Shown: positions 1-8,988 of the stretch, in pieces | Layout of the letters: each line of letters opens with the position of its first letter | Position numbering within the stretch: the first letter of the stretch is position 1 | Program-made: the position numbers and the translations under genes | Notes under the pieces: generated by a model | What the model saw: the letters and a program-made list of their open reading frames with translations, nothing else | Database searches by the model: none | What the model was told of the DNA's origin: nothing | NCBI GenBank assembly: GCA_945862325.1 | Contig: CAMAXZ010000011.1 | Coordinates: forward strand, 53,316 to 117,315 | DNA length: 64,000 nt | From: Klebsiella pneumoniae | GTDB taxonomy: Bacteria; Myxococcota_A; UBA796; SXON01 | Direction of reading: 5' to 3'

Positions 1-163
1 CGGAGACGACGCCCGGACGGTCCGCGAGGACCCCCGCGGCGTCGCGCCAGACGTCGGCGGCATAACGGTAGTTCGGCTCCGGGTGTGGCGACGGCGGCGG
101 CTGCCGCGCGTGCCACGCCGAGAAGGCGGACGCGAAGGCGGCGGACACGGCCAAGAGCCACAT
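1..163 (-). CDS. N-terminal fragment of an exported protein (cut by window edge)
   Basis: Reading on the minus strand from ATG at 163-161 gives 54 open codons that run off the left edge. The first 17 residues are a short hydrophobic stretch rich in Ala, Ser and Phe, like a signal peptide or N-terminal anchor, followed by a Pro-rich segment and then a Trp/Tyr-containing region. A TAGGCG hexamer (175-170) lies exactly 6 nt before the ATG and there is no ribosome binding site, the leaderless arrangement seen at many starts here. It diverges from the XPB helicase gene; the two starts are 38 bp apart. Too little is visible to name a family. Confidence 0.45.
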   Translation of the reverse strand, partial: MWLLAVSAAFASAFSAWHARQPPPSPHPEPNYRYAADVWRDAAGVLADRPGVVS

Positions 164-189
164 GGGGGGCGCCTATCCGCCTCGCGGTG

Positions 190-195
190 TAGGTA
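190..195 (+). promoter_or_regulatory. -10-like hexamer of the leaderless XPB gene
   Basis: TAGGTA lies exactly 6 nt upstream of the GTG at 202, and no Shine-Dalgarno sequence lies between. This is the same geometry as at about a dozen other first genes in the window. The assignment rests on position only. Confidence 0.45.
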
Positions 196-201
196 CCGGC
201 G

Positions 202-1554
202 GTGTCGACCCTCCGCTACGACCGCGGCACGATCGTGCTCGACGGGCCGGACGCCCCGCCCTGCGACCACTTCCAGTGGGACGCCCGCGTGCGCCGCTGG
301 CGCGCGCCGGCCTGCCGCTACGTCGACGTCGTCGAGGCCCTGCGCTCGGCCGGTGTGGCCGACGAGGCGAAGGCCTACGCCCGGCTCGACGACCTCCGCC
401 ACCTCGCCACACGGACGCCCCGCGCCTACCAGGAGGAGGCGGTGGCTGCGTGGCGGGCCAACCGCTGGCGCGGGGTGGTGGTCCTGCCGACCGGCGCGGG
501 CAAAACGTACGTCGCGGAGCGGGTGATCGCCGAGGCGCGCCGCAGCACCCTGGTGCTCGTCCCGACGCTCGACCTCCTCTCGCAGTGGTACGGCAACCTG
601 CGCGCCGCGTTCGGGCGGCCGATCGGCGTGCTCGGCGGCGGCACCCACGAGCTGCAGGACGTGACGGTCAGCACCTACGATTCCGCGGCGATCCACCTCG
701 ATCGTTACGGGGACCGCTTCGGCCTCCTCGTGTTCGACGAGGCCCACCACCTGCCCGCGCCCGCGTACGCCCGCGCGGCGGAGTCGTCCCTTGCGCCGCT
801 GCGCCTCGGGCTGACCGCCACCCCCGAGCGGCCCGACGGCCAGCACCTCCGGCTCGACGCCCTCGTCGGCCCGATCGTGTACCGCAAGGAGATCAGCGAG
901 CTCGCGGGAGAATTCCTGGCGGAGTACCGCACCGAGGTGGTGACGGTGCGGCTCGGGGACGAGGAGCAGGAGCGCTACGACGCGGCGCGCGCGCGCTTTC
1001 GCGGCTTCGTCGACGCGCAGGGCATTCGCCTCGGCGCCCCAGATGGCTGGCGACGCTTCCTCATGGCGAGCGCCCGTACCCGAGAGGGGCGCGCGGCGTT
1101 CAAGGCGTTCCAGGAGTCGCGCGCGATCGCGCACGGCACCGAGCGCAAGGTGGAGCTCGTCCAGGCGCTCGTCGCGCAGGAGTGGGGGCGTCGGACGCTG
1201 ATCTTCACGAACGACAACGCGACCGCGTACCGCATCGCGTCGCGCCTGCTCGCGCCGTGCATCACCCACCACACCGACGTCAAGGAGCGCCGCGCCTGGA
1301 TCGAGGCGTTCGGCGAAGGGCACCTCAACGTCCTGGTGACCTCCCGCGTCTTGAACGAGGGGGTCGACCTCCCGGCGGCCGAGGTCGCGATCGTCGTGAG
1401 CGGTACGAGCACGGTGCGCGAGAGCGTTCAGCGACTCGGTCGCATCCTGAGGCCACGCGCGGGGAAGCAGGCGATCCTCTACGAGCTCGTGGCGGACGGC
1501 ACCACGGAGACCCGCGCGAGCGAGCGACGGAGGGATCACGATGCTTACCGGTGA
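202..1554 (+). CDS. XPB/Ssl2-type superfamily 2 DNA helicase
   Basis: A 450-residue ATP-dependent DNA translocase/helicase of the XPB (ERCC3/Ssl2) group. Visible motifs are Walker A LPTGAGKT (95-102), DEAH (179-182), motif III LTATP (204-208) and motif VI QRLGRILRP (about 410-418); residues 1-75 precede the helicase core. The start is GTG 202 because a -10-like TAGGTA lies 6 nt upstream. Its last 14 bases overlap the next gene, a DUF790/Bax1 nuclease, the known partner of archaeal XPB. This pairing favours a DNA repair or fork-processing role over a plain type III restriction helicase. The motifs are seen; the pathway is inferred from family knowledge. Confidence 0.85.
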   Translation: MSTLRYDRGTIVLDGPDAPPCDHFQWDARVRRWRAPACRYVDVVEALRSAGVADEAKAYARLDDLRHLATRTPRAYQEEAVAAWRANRWRGVVVLPTGAGKTYVAERVIAEARRSTLVLVPTLDLLSQWYGNLRAAFGRPIGVLGGGTHELQDVTVSTYDSAAIHLDRYGDRFGLLVFDEAHHLPAPAYARAAESSLAPLRLGLTATPERPDGQHLRLDALVGPIVYRKEISELAGEFLAEYRTEVVTVRLGDEEQERYDAARARFRGFVDAQGIRLGAPDGWRRFLMASARTREGRAAFKAFQESRAIAHGTERKVELVQALVAQEWGRRTLIFTNDNATAYRIASRLLAPCITHHTDVKERRAWIEAFGEGHLNVLVTSRVLNEGVDLPAAEVAIVVSGTSTVRESVQRLGRILRPRAGKQAILYELVADGTTETRASERRRDHDAYR

Positions 1555-2749
1555 GCTCGTTCGCGTGCGCATCGCCGAAGGCAAGGTGCGACCTGCCTTC
1601 GTGGATCCGGCTTCGGAGCGCCTGCGGGAGCGCGCGGCAGACCTGCTGGAGCTCTTCCGCGCGGCGGTCGGCGAGCCGCGCGGAGGGATCGACGAGGCGG
1701 TGGACGCCGTGGTGGGCGACGGAACCGACCACAAGCTGGTGCGTGGGATCGTAAAGATCATCCTCGATCGTTGTGAGTTCGACGTGGCGTCCGCGGTGCC
1801 GCCTCCGGCGCTGCGCGATCGCCTCTTTCGGCTCGCGGCGGCGCGGGGCCCGGTGCTCGCGGACGGGACCGCGGGTGGCGTGACCGCGGACGCTCTCGTC
1901 GCGGAGGCCGCCGCGGAGCTCGGCGTCGCGCCCGAGGGCCTGCACCGCGCGATGTGGGCGGATCACCCGGAGCGACAGACCCTCACCGCGGTGGCGGTCC
2001 CGGACGTCGACTGGCTCCTGCATCGCTACAACGTGGCCCTCGTCCAAGCCGTGCTGCTGCGCGCGACCGAGCTGCGGCTGCGTCTCGTCCGACCGGCGCC
2101 GGAGCGCGCCCGCCAGCTCCTCCGGGCGGTGAAGTTCCACCAGCTCATCCACGCCGTGCGCCCCGAGGACGACGGGTGGACCGTGGTGCTCGACGGCCCC
2201 GCGTCGATCTTCTCGCAGACGACGCGCTACGGCTTCGCCCTCGCGAAGTTCTTTCCGGCGGCCCTGCTCGTGCCGACCGAGTGGCGGCTCGAAGCCAGCA
2301 TCGCGTGGCCAGGAAAGCGCCCCGCCGAGCTGCATCTCTCCCCCGCCGACGGCCTCCGCTCGCACTACGCGGACCGCGGCGGGTGGGAGCCCCGCGAGTG
2401 CGCCTGGTTCGAGGAGCGCTTTCGCGCCCTCGACAGCGGATGGGCCCTCTCGCGCGACGTGGAGCCGCTCGCGCAGGGTCCGGACGCTCTCGTGCTCCCC
2501 GACTTCCGCTTCGAGAAGGACGGGCGCGTCGCGTGGTTGGAGATCCTCGGCTTCTGGCGGAAGTCCACGATCGAGCGTCGCGTCGAGGGGCTCCGACGCC
2601 ACGGCCCGCCGGGGCTCGTGGTCGCGGTCAGTCGCAAGCTCGCCGGGGAGCCCGGCGCCCTGCCGGACGAGGTCGTGACGTTCGCGGAGGTGGTGCCGGC
2701 GCGTCAGGTGCTGGACCGCATCGAGCGCGCCGCACGTCGTCCGGGGTAG
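1541..2749 (+). CDS. Bax1-like nuclease, DUF790 family (XPB partner)
   Basis: A 402-residue DUF790 protein. In archaea, Bax1 binds XPB and acts as a structure-specific nuclease, so the two genes form a helicase-nuclease pair comparable to XPB-XPG. The C-terminal part carries a PD-(D/E)xK-like core: PDF (D321), then LEILGFW (E334) and Lys341. The ATG at 1541 lies inside the end of the helicase gene (14-base overlap), so translation is probably coupled. The N-terminal half (1-200) is helical and rich in Leu, Ala and Arg. The family assignment rests on the GFW-containing nuclease motif and the neighbour. Confidence 0.82.
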   Translation: MLTGELVRVRIAEGKVRPAFVDPASERLRERAADLLELFRAAVGEPRGGIDEAVDAVVGDGTDHKLVRGIVKIILDRCEFDVASAVPPPALRDRLFRLAAARGPVLADGTAGGVTADALVAEAAAELGVAPEGLHRAMWADHPERQTLTAVAVPDVDWLLHRYNVALVQAVLLRATELRLRLVRPAPERARQLLRAVKFHQLIHAVRPEDDGWTVVLDGPASIFSQTTRYGFALAKFFPAALLVPTEWRLEASIAWPGKRPAELHLSPADGLRSHYADRGGWEPRECAWFEERFRALDSGWALSRDVEPLAQGPDALVLPDFRFEKDGRVAWLEILGFWRKSTIERRVEGLRRHGPPGLVVAVSRKLAGEPGALPDEVVTFAEVVPARQVLDRIERAARRPG

Positions 2750-2769
2750 ACTTTCGCCCGGAGGCGCCC

Positions 2770-3624
2770 ATGTGGACGTTCGCGCTCGTCATCCCCCTCT
2801 TCCTCGCGTGTGGCGGCGACGCCGAGAAGCCCAAGGGCACCCAGGGCTCCGGCGGCGAGAAGGCGGTCATGCTCACGCCGGCGCCCAAGGCGTCGGCCGG
2901 CCCACCGGTGGCGTACGAGACGATCCGGGTCGAACCCGGCACGTTCACGATGGGCAGCGCGCTGGACGACGCGGATCGGGACGGCGACGAGGGCCCGGTG
3001 GAGGTGACCCTCTCGAAGCCCTTCCTGCTCGGCAAGGGCGAGGTCACCCAGGCGCTCTGGGAGCAGGTGATGGGCGCGAACCCGAGCCGCGTGAAGGACG
3101 CCGCGCTGCCCGTCGATCAGGTCAGCTGGTTCGACGCCGTCGTCTTCGCAAACGCGCTCAGCGCGCGCGACGGGCACGCGCCGGCCTACACGGTCCAGGG
3201 CCAGAACGTCACGGCCAATACCGGCGCGGACGGATGGCGCCTGCCGACCGAGGCGGAGTGGGAGTTCGCCGCGCGCGCCGGAGCGGCCGCCCCGTTCGCG
3301 GGCGGCACCGAGGCCGACGCGGTGGCGTGGCACAAGGGCAACGCCGAAGGTGCCAGCCACCCGCCGTGCCAGAAGTCACCCAATGCCCTCGGGTTCTGCG
3401 ACATGAGCGGCAACGTGCTGGAGTGGGTGTGGGACCGCTACGCGCCGTACGCGGCCGGCCCACAGACCGACCCGCGCGGCGCCGACACCAACGACGGCGC
3501 CCGAGTGGCGCGTGGTGGCGCGTACAGCTCGCCGAGCCTCCACGGGCGTGTCGCCAACCGCATCCGCAGCCTGCCCACCCTGCGGTTCGTGACGAACGGC
3601 CTCCGCCTCGCGCGCAACGGCTGA
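2770..3624 (+). CDS. SUMF1/FGE-fold lipoprotein without catalytic cysteines
   Basis: A 284-residue exported protein. The signal peptide ends in a lipobox (FLAC, Cys14), followed by a charged Gly/Lys/Pro linker and a SUMF1-fold domain from about residue 55: PGTFTMGS, WRLPTEAEWEFAARAG, MSGNVLEWVWD and RGGAYSS. True formylglycine-generating enzymes have two active-site cysteines near the RGG segment; here that stretch reads RGGAYSSPS and has none. A binding or structural role is therefore more likely than sulfatase maturation. GGAGG at 2760-2764 sits 5 nt before the ATG. A TAGACT hexamer (2747-2752) overlaps the stop of the nuclease gene and may give the gene its own promoter. Confidence 0.85.
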   Translation: MWTFALVIPLFLACGGDAEKPKGTQGSGGEKAVMLTPAPKASAGPPVAYETIRVEPGTFTMGSALDDADRDGDEGPVEVTLSKPFLLGKGEVTQALWEQVMGANPSRVKDAALPVDQVSWFDAVVFANALSARDGHAPAYTVQGQNVTANTGADGWRLPTEAEWEFAARAGAAAPFAGGTEADAVAWHKGNAEGASHPPCQKSPNALGFCDMSGNVLEWVWDRYAPYAAGPQTDPRGADTNDGARVARGGAYSSPSLHGRVANRIRSLPTLRFVTNGLRLARNG

Positions 3625-3634
3625 CCGTCCCGCG

Positions 3635-4540
3635 TCAAGCGGTGGCGCTCCACGGTGGCGTCGGAAACAAACCGGCGAGAAAGTCCTGAAACGCCCGGAC
3701 ACGCTGGGGCACGTGACGCCGGTCCGGGCGTACCAGCGAGAACTTCGCCTCCGGCCCTCCCCAATCGGGGAGCACGCGCACGAGGCGGCCGTCGGCGAGC
3801 TCGTCCGTGACCGCCCAGTCCGGGTGCAGCGCGATGCCGACGCCCTCGACCGCGGCGGCCGTCACCGCCTCGGTCGCATTGACGGACATCGTGCCGTGAA
3901 CCTCGATGTCGACGATGTCCGCGCCCCGCTTCATCGTCCACAGGCTCGGCGTCGCGGTCGGTTGGTAGAGGATGGCGGGCAGTCTCGCGAGGTCGCGCGG
4001 GTGGCCGACCGCCGGGTGGCGCGCCAGGAAGGACGGGCTCGCCACGACGTGCATCCGGAAGCCCCACAGCCCGCGCGCGACGAGCGGGCCGTCGAGGGTC
4101 GACGCGCCGCGGATCGCGAGGTCGATGCCTTCGCCGAGCAGGTCGACCTTCCGCTCGTCGTAGCCGATGTGCAGCGTGATGTCCGGATGAAGTCGTTGAA
4201 ACTGGATCATGGGGCGAACGAGATACCGCAGTCCGAACGCGGCGGGCAGTGACACCCGCAGGGTGCCGCGCGGCGTGTCGGCTTCGTCGCGGGCGCGGCC
4301 TTCGGCCGCCGCGATGCCCCGGACGAGGGGCGCGGTCGCCTCGTAGAACTCCTGGCCGGTGGCGGTGGTGGCGACCTTGCGTGTGGTGCGGTGGAGGAGG
4401 CGAACCCCGAGCCGAGCTTCGAGGCCGGCGATCATCCGGCTCGCGTAGGAGCGGGAGATGTCGAGCTGTTCGGCGGCGCGGGCGAAGGAGCCGGCCTCGG
4501 CCACGTGTACGAAGACCTGGACGTCGGAGAGTCGATCCAT
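3635..4540 (-). CDS. LysR-family transcriptional regulator
   Basis: A 301-residue LysR regulator with an N-terminal winged helix-turn-helix (residues 1-60: AEAGSFARAAEQL, ISRSYASRMIAGLE, LLHRTTRKVA) and a periplasmic-binding-protein-like effector domain from about 90. The start is ATG 4540, because LysR proteins begin close to the MDRLSDVQVF motif; the frame stays open 31 codons further, but that extension is Cys-rich and not family-like. A perfect 7-5-7 palindrome lies 28-46 bp upstream and is a likely operator. The nearest divergent gene is the DT-repeat lipoprotein, but the regulator's target cannot be told from the sequence. Confidence 0.9.
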   Translation of the reverse strand: MDRLSDVQVFVHVAEAGSFARAAEQLDISRSYASRMIAGLEARLGVRLLHRTTRKVATTATGQEFYEATAPLVRGIAAAEGRARDEADTPRGTLRVSLPAAFGLRYLVRPMIQFQRLHPDITLHIGYDERKVDLLGEGIDLAIRGASTLDGPLVARGLWGFRMHVVASPSFLARHPAVGHPRDLARLPAILYQPTATPSLWTMKRGADIVDIEVHGTMSVNATEAVTAAAVEGVGIALHPDWAVTDELADGRLVRVLPDWGGPEAKFSLVRPDRRHVPQRVRAFQDFLAGLFPTPPWSATA

Positions 4541-4567
4541 GACGCCCACGTCACCGGTCGGCTCGAT

Positions 4568-4586
4568 TGTTGCCACCTCGGCAACA
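4568..4586. promoter_or_regulatory. Palindromic LysR-type operator
   Basis: TGTTGCC, a 5-base spacer (ACCTC), then GGCAACA: a perfect inverted repeat of 7 bp arms that contains the T-N11-A core of LysR binding sites. It lies in the 134-bp divergent region between the LysR gene (start 4540) and the lipoprotein gene (start 4675). Autoregulation, regulation of the lipoprotein, or both are possible. Confidence 0.65.
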
Positions 4587-4674
4587 GAACGGCCGCATTC
4601 GCAACGTAGGCAGCCCGTCGGGTCCACGGGCACGATGGCGCCGCGCCGGGCTCGACCCCCAGGAGGCGCTTCTC

Positions 4675-5205
<531 letters not shown>

Positions 5206-6044
5206 GGGTCACGACCGCCAGCTCCGGTGGCACGCCGAACCGGAGCGGCAGGATGCTCAGGCCGAGGCCGGACGTCACGACGACGGTCCGGCCCTCGCGC
5301 ACGATCCGACCGCGCGCGAGCGCGCGGTCGCGGATCGGCAGGACGATCGGCCCGACCCCCGGGAGGGCGATCTGCCCGCCGTGCGTGTGCGCCGCGAACA
5401 ACGTTCGCGCGCGTGGCGGGAGGCGCGGGAGCACCTCCGGCGAGTGGCTCAGGACCACCGACGGCGCGCGGTCGTCGACGTCGGAGAACGCGCGTTTCAG
5501 GTCGATCGTGTGGGTCGTCACGTCCTCCAGGCCGACGATGTGCAGGAGGGGGCCGTCGTCGTCGGAGACGAGCGCGGACGCGTCGCGCAGCAGCCGGATC
5601 GGCGACTGGTCGAGCAGCCGAACGACCTCGGGGCCGTTCCAGTAGTAGTCGTGGTTGCCCATGACGGCCCACGCGCCGAGCGGGGCGCGGATGAGCGCCA
5701 TGGCCTCGACCGTGTCCGCCGGAGGGAGGAACGTCAGCCACGAGAGCCCCAGGCGCGCCATCGTCTTGTGCTCGTAGGCGTAGTCGCCGAGGAAGAAGAC
5801 GATGTCCGGCGCGAGGGCGTCCCCGCGCAGCATCGTCTCGCGCATCCGCTCCCTCGTCCACCATGGCCAGGAAGGCTGCGGGTCGCCGACGAGCAGCGCA
5901 CGCATCGGCCGTCGAAGCCCGGGCACCTCGACCTCGTAGGTGACGACCACGAGGCGGAGGGGCTCGATCGCGAGCGCCCAGACGACGAGGAGGACGGTGG
6001 TGAGGCCGGCCGCGAGTCCGAGCCGGAGCGCGCCGCGGCCCACG

Positions 6045-7829
6045 TCAGTCGGCCGAGCGCCAGTCCAGCCCGAGCTCGGTGGCGCGGGAGCGCAGGTCCG
6101 CGAGCTCGGTCGCGTCGAGCACCACTTCGTCGTCCGCGACCCCGCGACGCAGCAGGGGCCCGGCGATGCGGTCGCGGCGGAGCGCGGCCGCGGCGACCGT
6201 CGGCAGGCGCACGAGGAACATCGGGCGCACCTCGATCGGCGGCAGCCGGGCTCCGGCGAGCACCAGCACCTCGAGCTCGCCCGGAAGCTCGCCGCCGTAG
6301 AACTCGCGGAGGCGATGCAGGAGCTCGTCCGGATCGGCGTGGGCGCGCAGCTCGGGCTCGTAGATGCGCTCTTCGCCGTCGCGCCCCGCGTAGCGAGCGA
6401 CCCGCGTGACGGCGGCGCGGACCGTGAGGGCGTCGGAGCCGTCGGGGATCACGAGCTGGCCGCGGCGGGCGAGGAATCGCGCGCGCGGCGGCCGGAGGTA
6501 GTCGACCACGCGTGCGTCGGCCGGGAGCTCGGCGCCGAGGGGGAGTACGCGGAGCGTGCCGTCGTCGTCCTCTGCCACGTCCACGCCCGTCACGACGCTG
6601 ATCCGGGTGGCGGAGCGCGACCAGTCGGCGATCGACTCGACGATGCCCGGGGGCACGCCGGTCCGCGAGTGCGCGCGCAGGAAGCCGACGGGGTCCCGGT
6701 GGTTGGCGGCGAGGTCGGCGGCGACGCCGGCGCGTGAGATCCGGTGGCGGTGGACCCGCTCGCCGTCGACGTACGGCGCGAGGCGGCACAAGCGCCCGTA
6801 GGAAGCGCTGTCGAGGTCGCCGGAGTGAACGAGCACGTCGCCGTCGGGCAGGAGCAAGAAACCCTGCTCAAATGCTGGTCGTTGCCCGGCACGCCGCGCC
6901 GCGGCCAGGTGGCCTTCCGCGTCGCGCGACACGTCGAGGAACCCGACACGGTGCAGCACGTCCACGACCTCGTGGATCATGGGCGCCTCGACCGCGAGCC
7001 AACCGGCGTCGTCGAACCGCATGTCGGTGCGATCCGGGTAGCGGCCGTCGATCGGGCTGTAGAAGATCTGGCGGCACCGGCGCGCCAGCAGGCCGATGAG
7101 CGCGGGGACGTCCATCCACTCTGCGGCGTGCAACACGCGGAGGAGCACGGCGACGATCGCAGTTTGTACGCCGTGGAACAGGGAGGTCGGGTCGGAGATT
7201 GGCCGGGGCGGCGCCTCCGGCCAACCGCGCAGGCGCCCTTCGGCGGCGCGCACGAGCGCGGCGCGTCGCGCGACGTCGAGCGCGAGGGACCATCGGCCCG
7301 GCTCGCCCCCGAGCTGCTGAATGAGTCGGCGTTCGACGTCCTTCCGGAGGCCGCCGTCCACCGTCAGCTGCGCGGGCGCCACCTCGAGCATGGCCGCGAG
7401 CACCACCGCGTCCCAGCGAGCGTCCGACGCCGGAAACGACGGCGTCGGGGCGAGGTCGGGGGTAGGCGCCGCGAACGGGCTCCACCCTCGAAGCGCCGGG
7501 TTGAGACGGCATGCGCCCGCGTAGCGGGTCGGGTGGATGTCGCTCCCGCCGGTGACGCTCGCGCGTGGGAGCAGCAGGGCCGACTGCCAGAGCGCGAGCC
7601 CGTCGCGCTCGATCGCCGGCCGGAGCCGCTCGGGCAGCGCCTCGCCGGCGGGCGTGACCAGCGCGCAGACGTCGAGGAGGCGTCGTGGCGTGTCGGGGAG
7701 CGACTCTGCGAGCGCTGCGAGCGTCGCGGCGTCGTCCGCCATCGCGGGGTCCAGCGCGAGCCCGGACCGAAAACCCGAGTCGTAGGACTCGACGAGCCGG
7801 CGGGCCGGACTGAGGGGCGTCTTCGTCAC
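6045..7829 (-). CDS. Helicase-associated (Helicase_C_3, XPB N-terminal-like) protein
   Basis: A large protein (about 594 residues) without helicase motifs. Residues about 325-420 match the Helicase_C_3 / XPB N-terminal-like domain: LLLPDGDVLVHSGDL, then YVDGERVHRHRIS and FLRAHSRTGVPP. In actinobacteria a protein of this kind is encoded next to the XPB helicase gene, so it may work with the XPB-Bax1 pair 5 kb away. The GTG at 7829 is preferred over ATG 7838 because TAGATG (7841-7836) lies exactly 6 nt before the GTG and the ATG falls inside that hexamer. It reads into the phosphoesterase gene with a 1-base gap. Confidence 0.75.
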   Translation of the reverse strand: MTKTPLSPARRLVESYDSGFRSGLALDPAMADDAATLAALAESLPDTPRRLLDVCALVTPAGEALPERLRPAIERDGLALWQSALLLPRASVTGGSDIHPTRYAGACRLNPALRGWSPFAAPTPDLAPTPSFPASDARWDAVVLAAMLEVAPAQLTVDGGLRKDVERRLIQQLGGEPGRWSLALDVARRAALVRAAEGRLRGWPEAPPRPISDPTSLFHGVQTAIVAVLLRVLHAAEWMDVPALIGLLARRCRQIFYSPIDGRYPDRTDMRFDDAGWLAVEAPMIHEVVDVLHRVGFLDVSRDAEGHLAAARRAGQRPAFEQGFLLLPDGDVLVHSGDLDSASYGRLCRLAPYVDGERVHRHRISRAGVAADLAANHRDPVGFLRAHSRTGVPPGIVESIADWSRSATRISVVTGVDVAEDDDGTLRVLPLGAELPADARVVDYLRPPRARFLARRGQLVIPDGSDALTVRAAVTRVARYAGRDGEERIYEPELRAHADPDELLHRLREFYGGELPGELEVLVLAGARLPPIEVRPMFLVRLPTVAAAALRRDRIAGPLLRRGVADDEVVLDATELADLRSRATELGLDWRSAD

Positions 7830-7852
7830 GACCGGCATCTATCCCGCCGGCG

Positions 7853-8374
7853 TCACCCGCCGCTCTTCCGCGCCTCCCAATCGCCGCGGGAGTAGCAGTC
7901 GATGACCTTGTCGTTGTCGACGTCGAGCGCCAACGTGACCGCGCCGGAGATCACGTCGCGGTTCGTGCCGACGTCGTGGAACACGAGCCCGCCGAAGCTC
8001 GCGTGGATCGTGCCGCCCTCGCTGTGGGCCTGCTCGCCGGTGAGCGTGAATCCGCCGTAGAGGTCGACGGCGCCCCAGAAGCGCTCGGTCTCGGGCGTGC
8101 CGGACGGTCCGAAGTACGCGTAGATACGGTCGGGCAGGCTGCCCGAGATCGTCATCCCGCCCGTGATCCAGCCTTCGCTGGTGGCGTCGAAGTTGTCGAC
8201 GGCGCACCCATCGGAGAACCAGTCGACGCCGTACGAGCTTGCCCACAGCCCTGTGACGGTGGGCACGTCCCCGGTGTCGGTCCCGCCGGCGTCCACGTCC
8301 CCGCAGGACGGGTCGGCGGCGGCGGTGTCGTCGGTGGCGGCGGTGCACGCGAGGAGGAGTGCGAAGAGGATCAT
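7853..8374 (-). CDS. Small lipoprotein, unknown function
   Basis: A 173-residue lipoprotein. A very short signal peptide (MILFALLLAC) gives a lipobox at Cys10, followed by a Thr/Asp/Ala-rich linker and a domain with many Gly, Trp and aromatic residues, likely all-beta. It starts inside the stop of the OmpA-like gene (ATGA overlap), so translation is coupled. The mature part has three cysteines (about 24, 54 and 161). No family was recognised. The lipobox directly after about 9 residues is typical of many lipoproteins in this window. Confidence 0.75.
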   Translation of the reverse strand: MILFALLLACTAATDDTAAADPSCGDVDAGGTDTGDVPTVTGLWASSYGVDWFSDGCAVDNFDATSEGWITGGMTISGSLPDRIYAYFGPSGTPETERFWGAVDLYGGFTLTGEQAHSEGGTIHASFGGLVFHDVGTNRDVISGAVTLALDVDNDKVIDCYSRGDWEARKSGG

Positions 8375-8988
8375 CGAGGGGCTCCGGGGGAGACGAGGAG
8401 GACGATGCGGTGGTTGATCGCGCGGCTCTCGGGGGTGTCGTTCGCGACGAGGGGGTCGAGATCCGCGCGCGCGGACACGGTGAGCCGCGCCGGCGCGAGT
8501 CCGAAGCGGTCGATGAGGACCCGGGCGGTCAGCACCGCCTCGGCGGCGCTGCGGTCCCACGCGGTCGCCCACAGCCGGCGCAGGTACAGCGGCGGCGGCC
8601 CGTCGACGTGGCCCACGACCGCGACGCGCGTGTCCGGGTGCGTGTTCAGCACGGTGGCGAGGAGATCGAGCATGGGCAGCGCCTCGTCGCGCACGTGGGC
8701 CTCGTCGCCGAACAACACCATCGCCGGGATGGTCACGCGGGCGCGGTTCGCGTCCCGGTCGACCTTCGCGACGCCGCCGGCGAACACCTGGAGCAGGTCC
8801 GCGTAGATCGGCGCGGGCGCGAGGTCCGCGCAGGCGGCGCGCTCGCGTTGCAGCCGGTCGATCGTCTGTTTCAGAGCGATGACCTCACGGTCGAGCTGGC
8901 CGACCAGCGCGCGCTCTCCCCCCGCGGCGGCCACGAGGCCCACGCTCGCCGCCAAGGCCAACGGCGCCCACGCGCGGCTCAGGTCCAC
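8371..8988 (-). CDS. OmpA/MotB C-terminal-like envelope protein
   Basis: A 205-residue protein: an N-terminal membrane segment (about 9-24), a short coiled coil (QLDREVIALKQTIDRLQRER), then an OmpA-like peptidoglycan-binding domain. Visible elements are LDLLATVLNTHPDTRVAVVGH, RAQ-type residues replaced by AAEAVLTARVL, and a C-terminal NHRIVLLV (family pattern NRRVEF). It begins with GTG 8988, 10 bases inside the end of the exonuclease gene, and its stop overlaps the next ATG. It probably anchors to peptidoglycan; no motor or secretion partner is adjacent. Confidence 0.78.
   Translation of the reverse strand: MDLSRAWAPLALAASVGLVAAAGGERALVGQLDREVIALKQTIDRLQRERAACADLAPAPIYADLLQVFAGGVAKVDRDANRARVTIPAMVLFGDEAHVRDEALPMLDLLATVLNTHPDTRVAVVGHVDGPPPLYLRRLWATAWDRSAAEAVLTARVLIDRFGLAPARLTVSARADLDPLVANDTPESRAINHRIVLLVSPGAPR

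Noticed and set aside
162..1754. 530-codon open frame overlapping the XPB gene
   Set aside because: Arg/Pro/Ala-rich product without motifs, in a shifted frame over the helicase. High GC removes stop codons from all frames here.
2770..3624. Formylglycine-generating enzyme
   Set aside because: The catalytic cysteine pair is absent.
4541..4633. Upstream extension of the LysR protein
   Set aside because: Adds a Cys-rich stretch unlike the family and would cover the operator palindrome.
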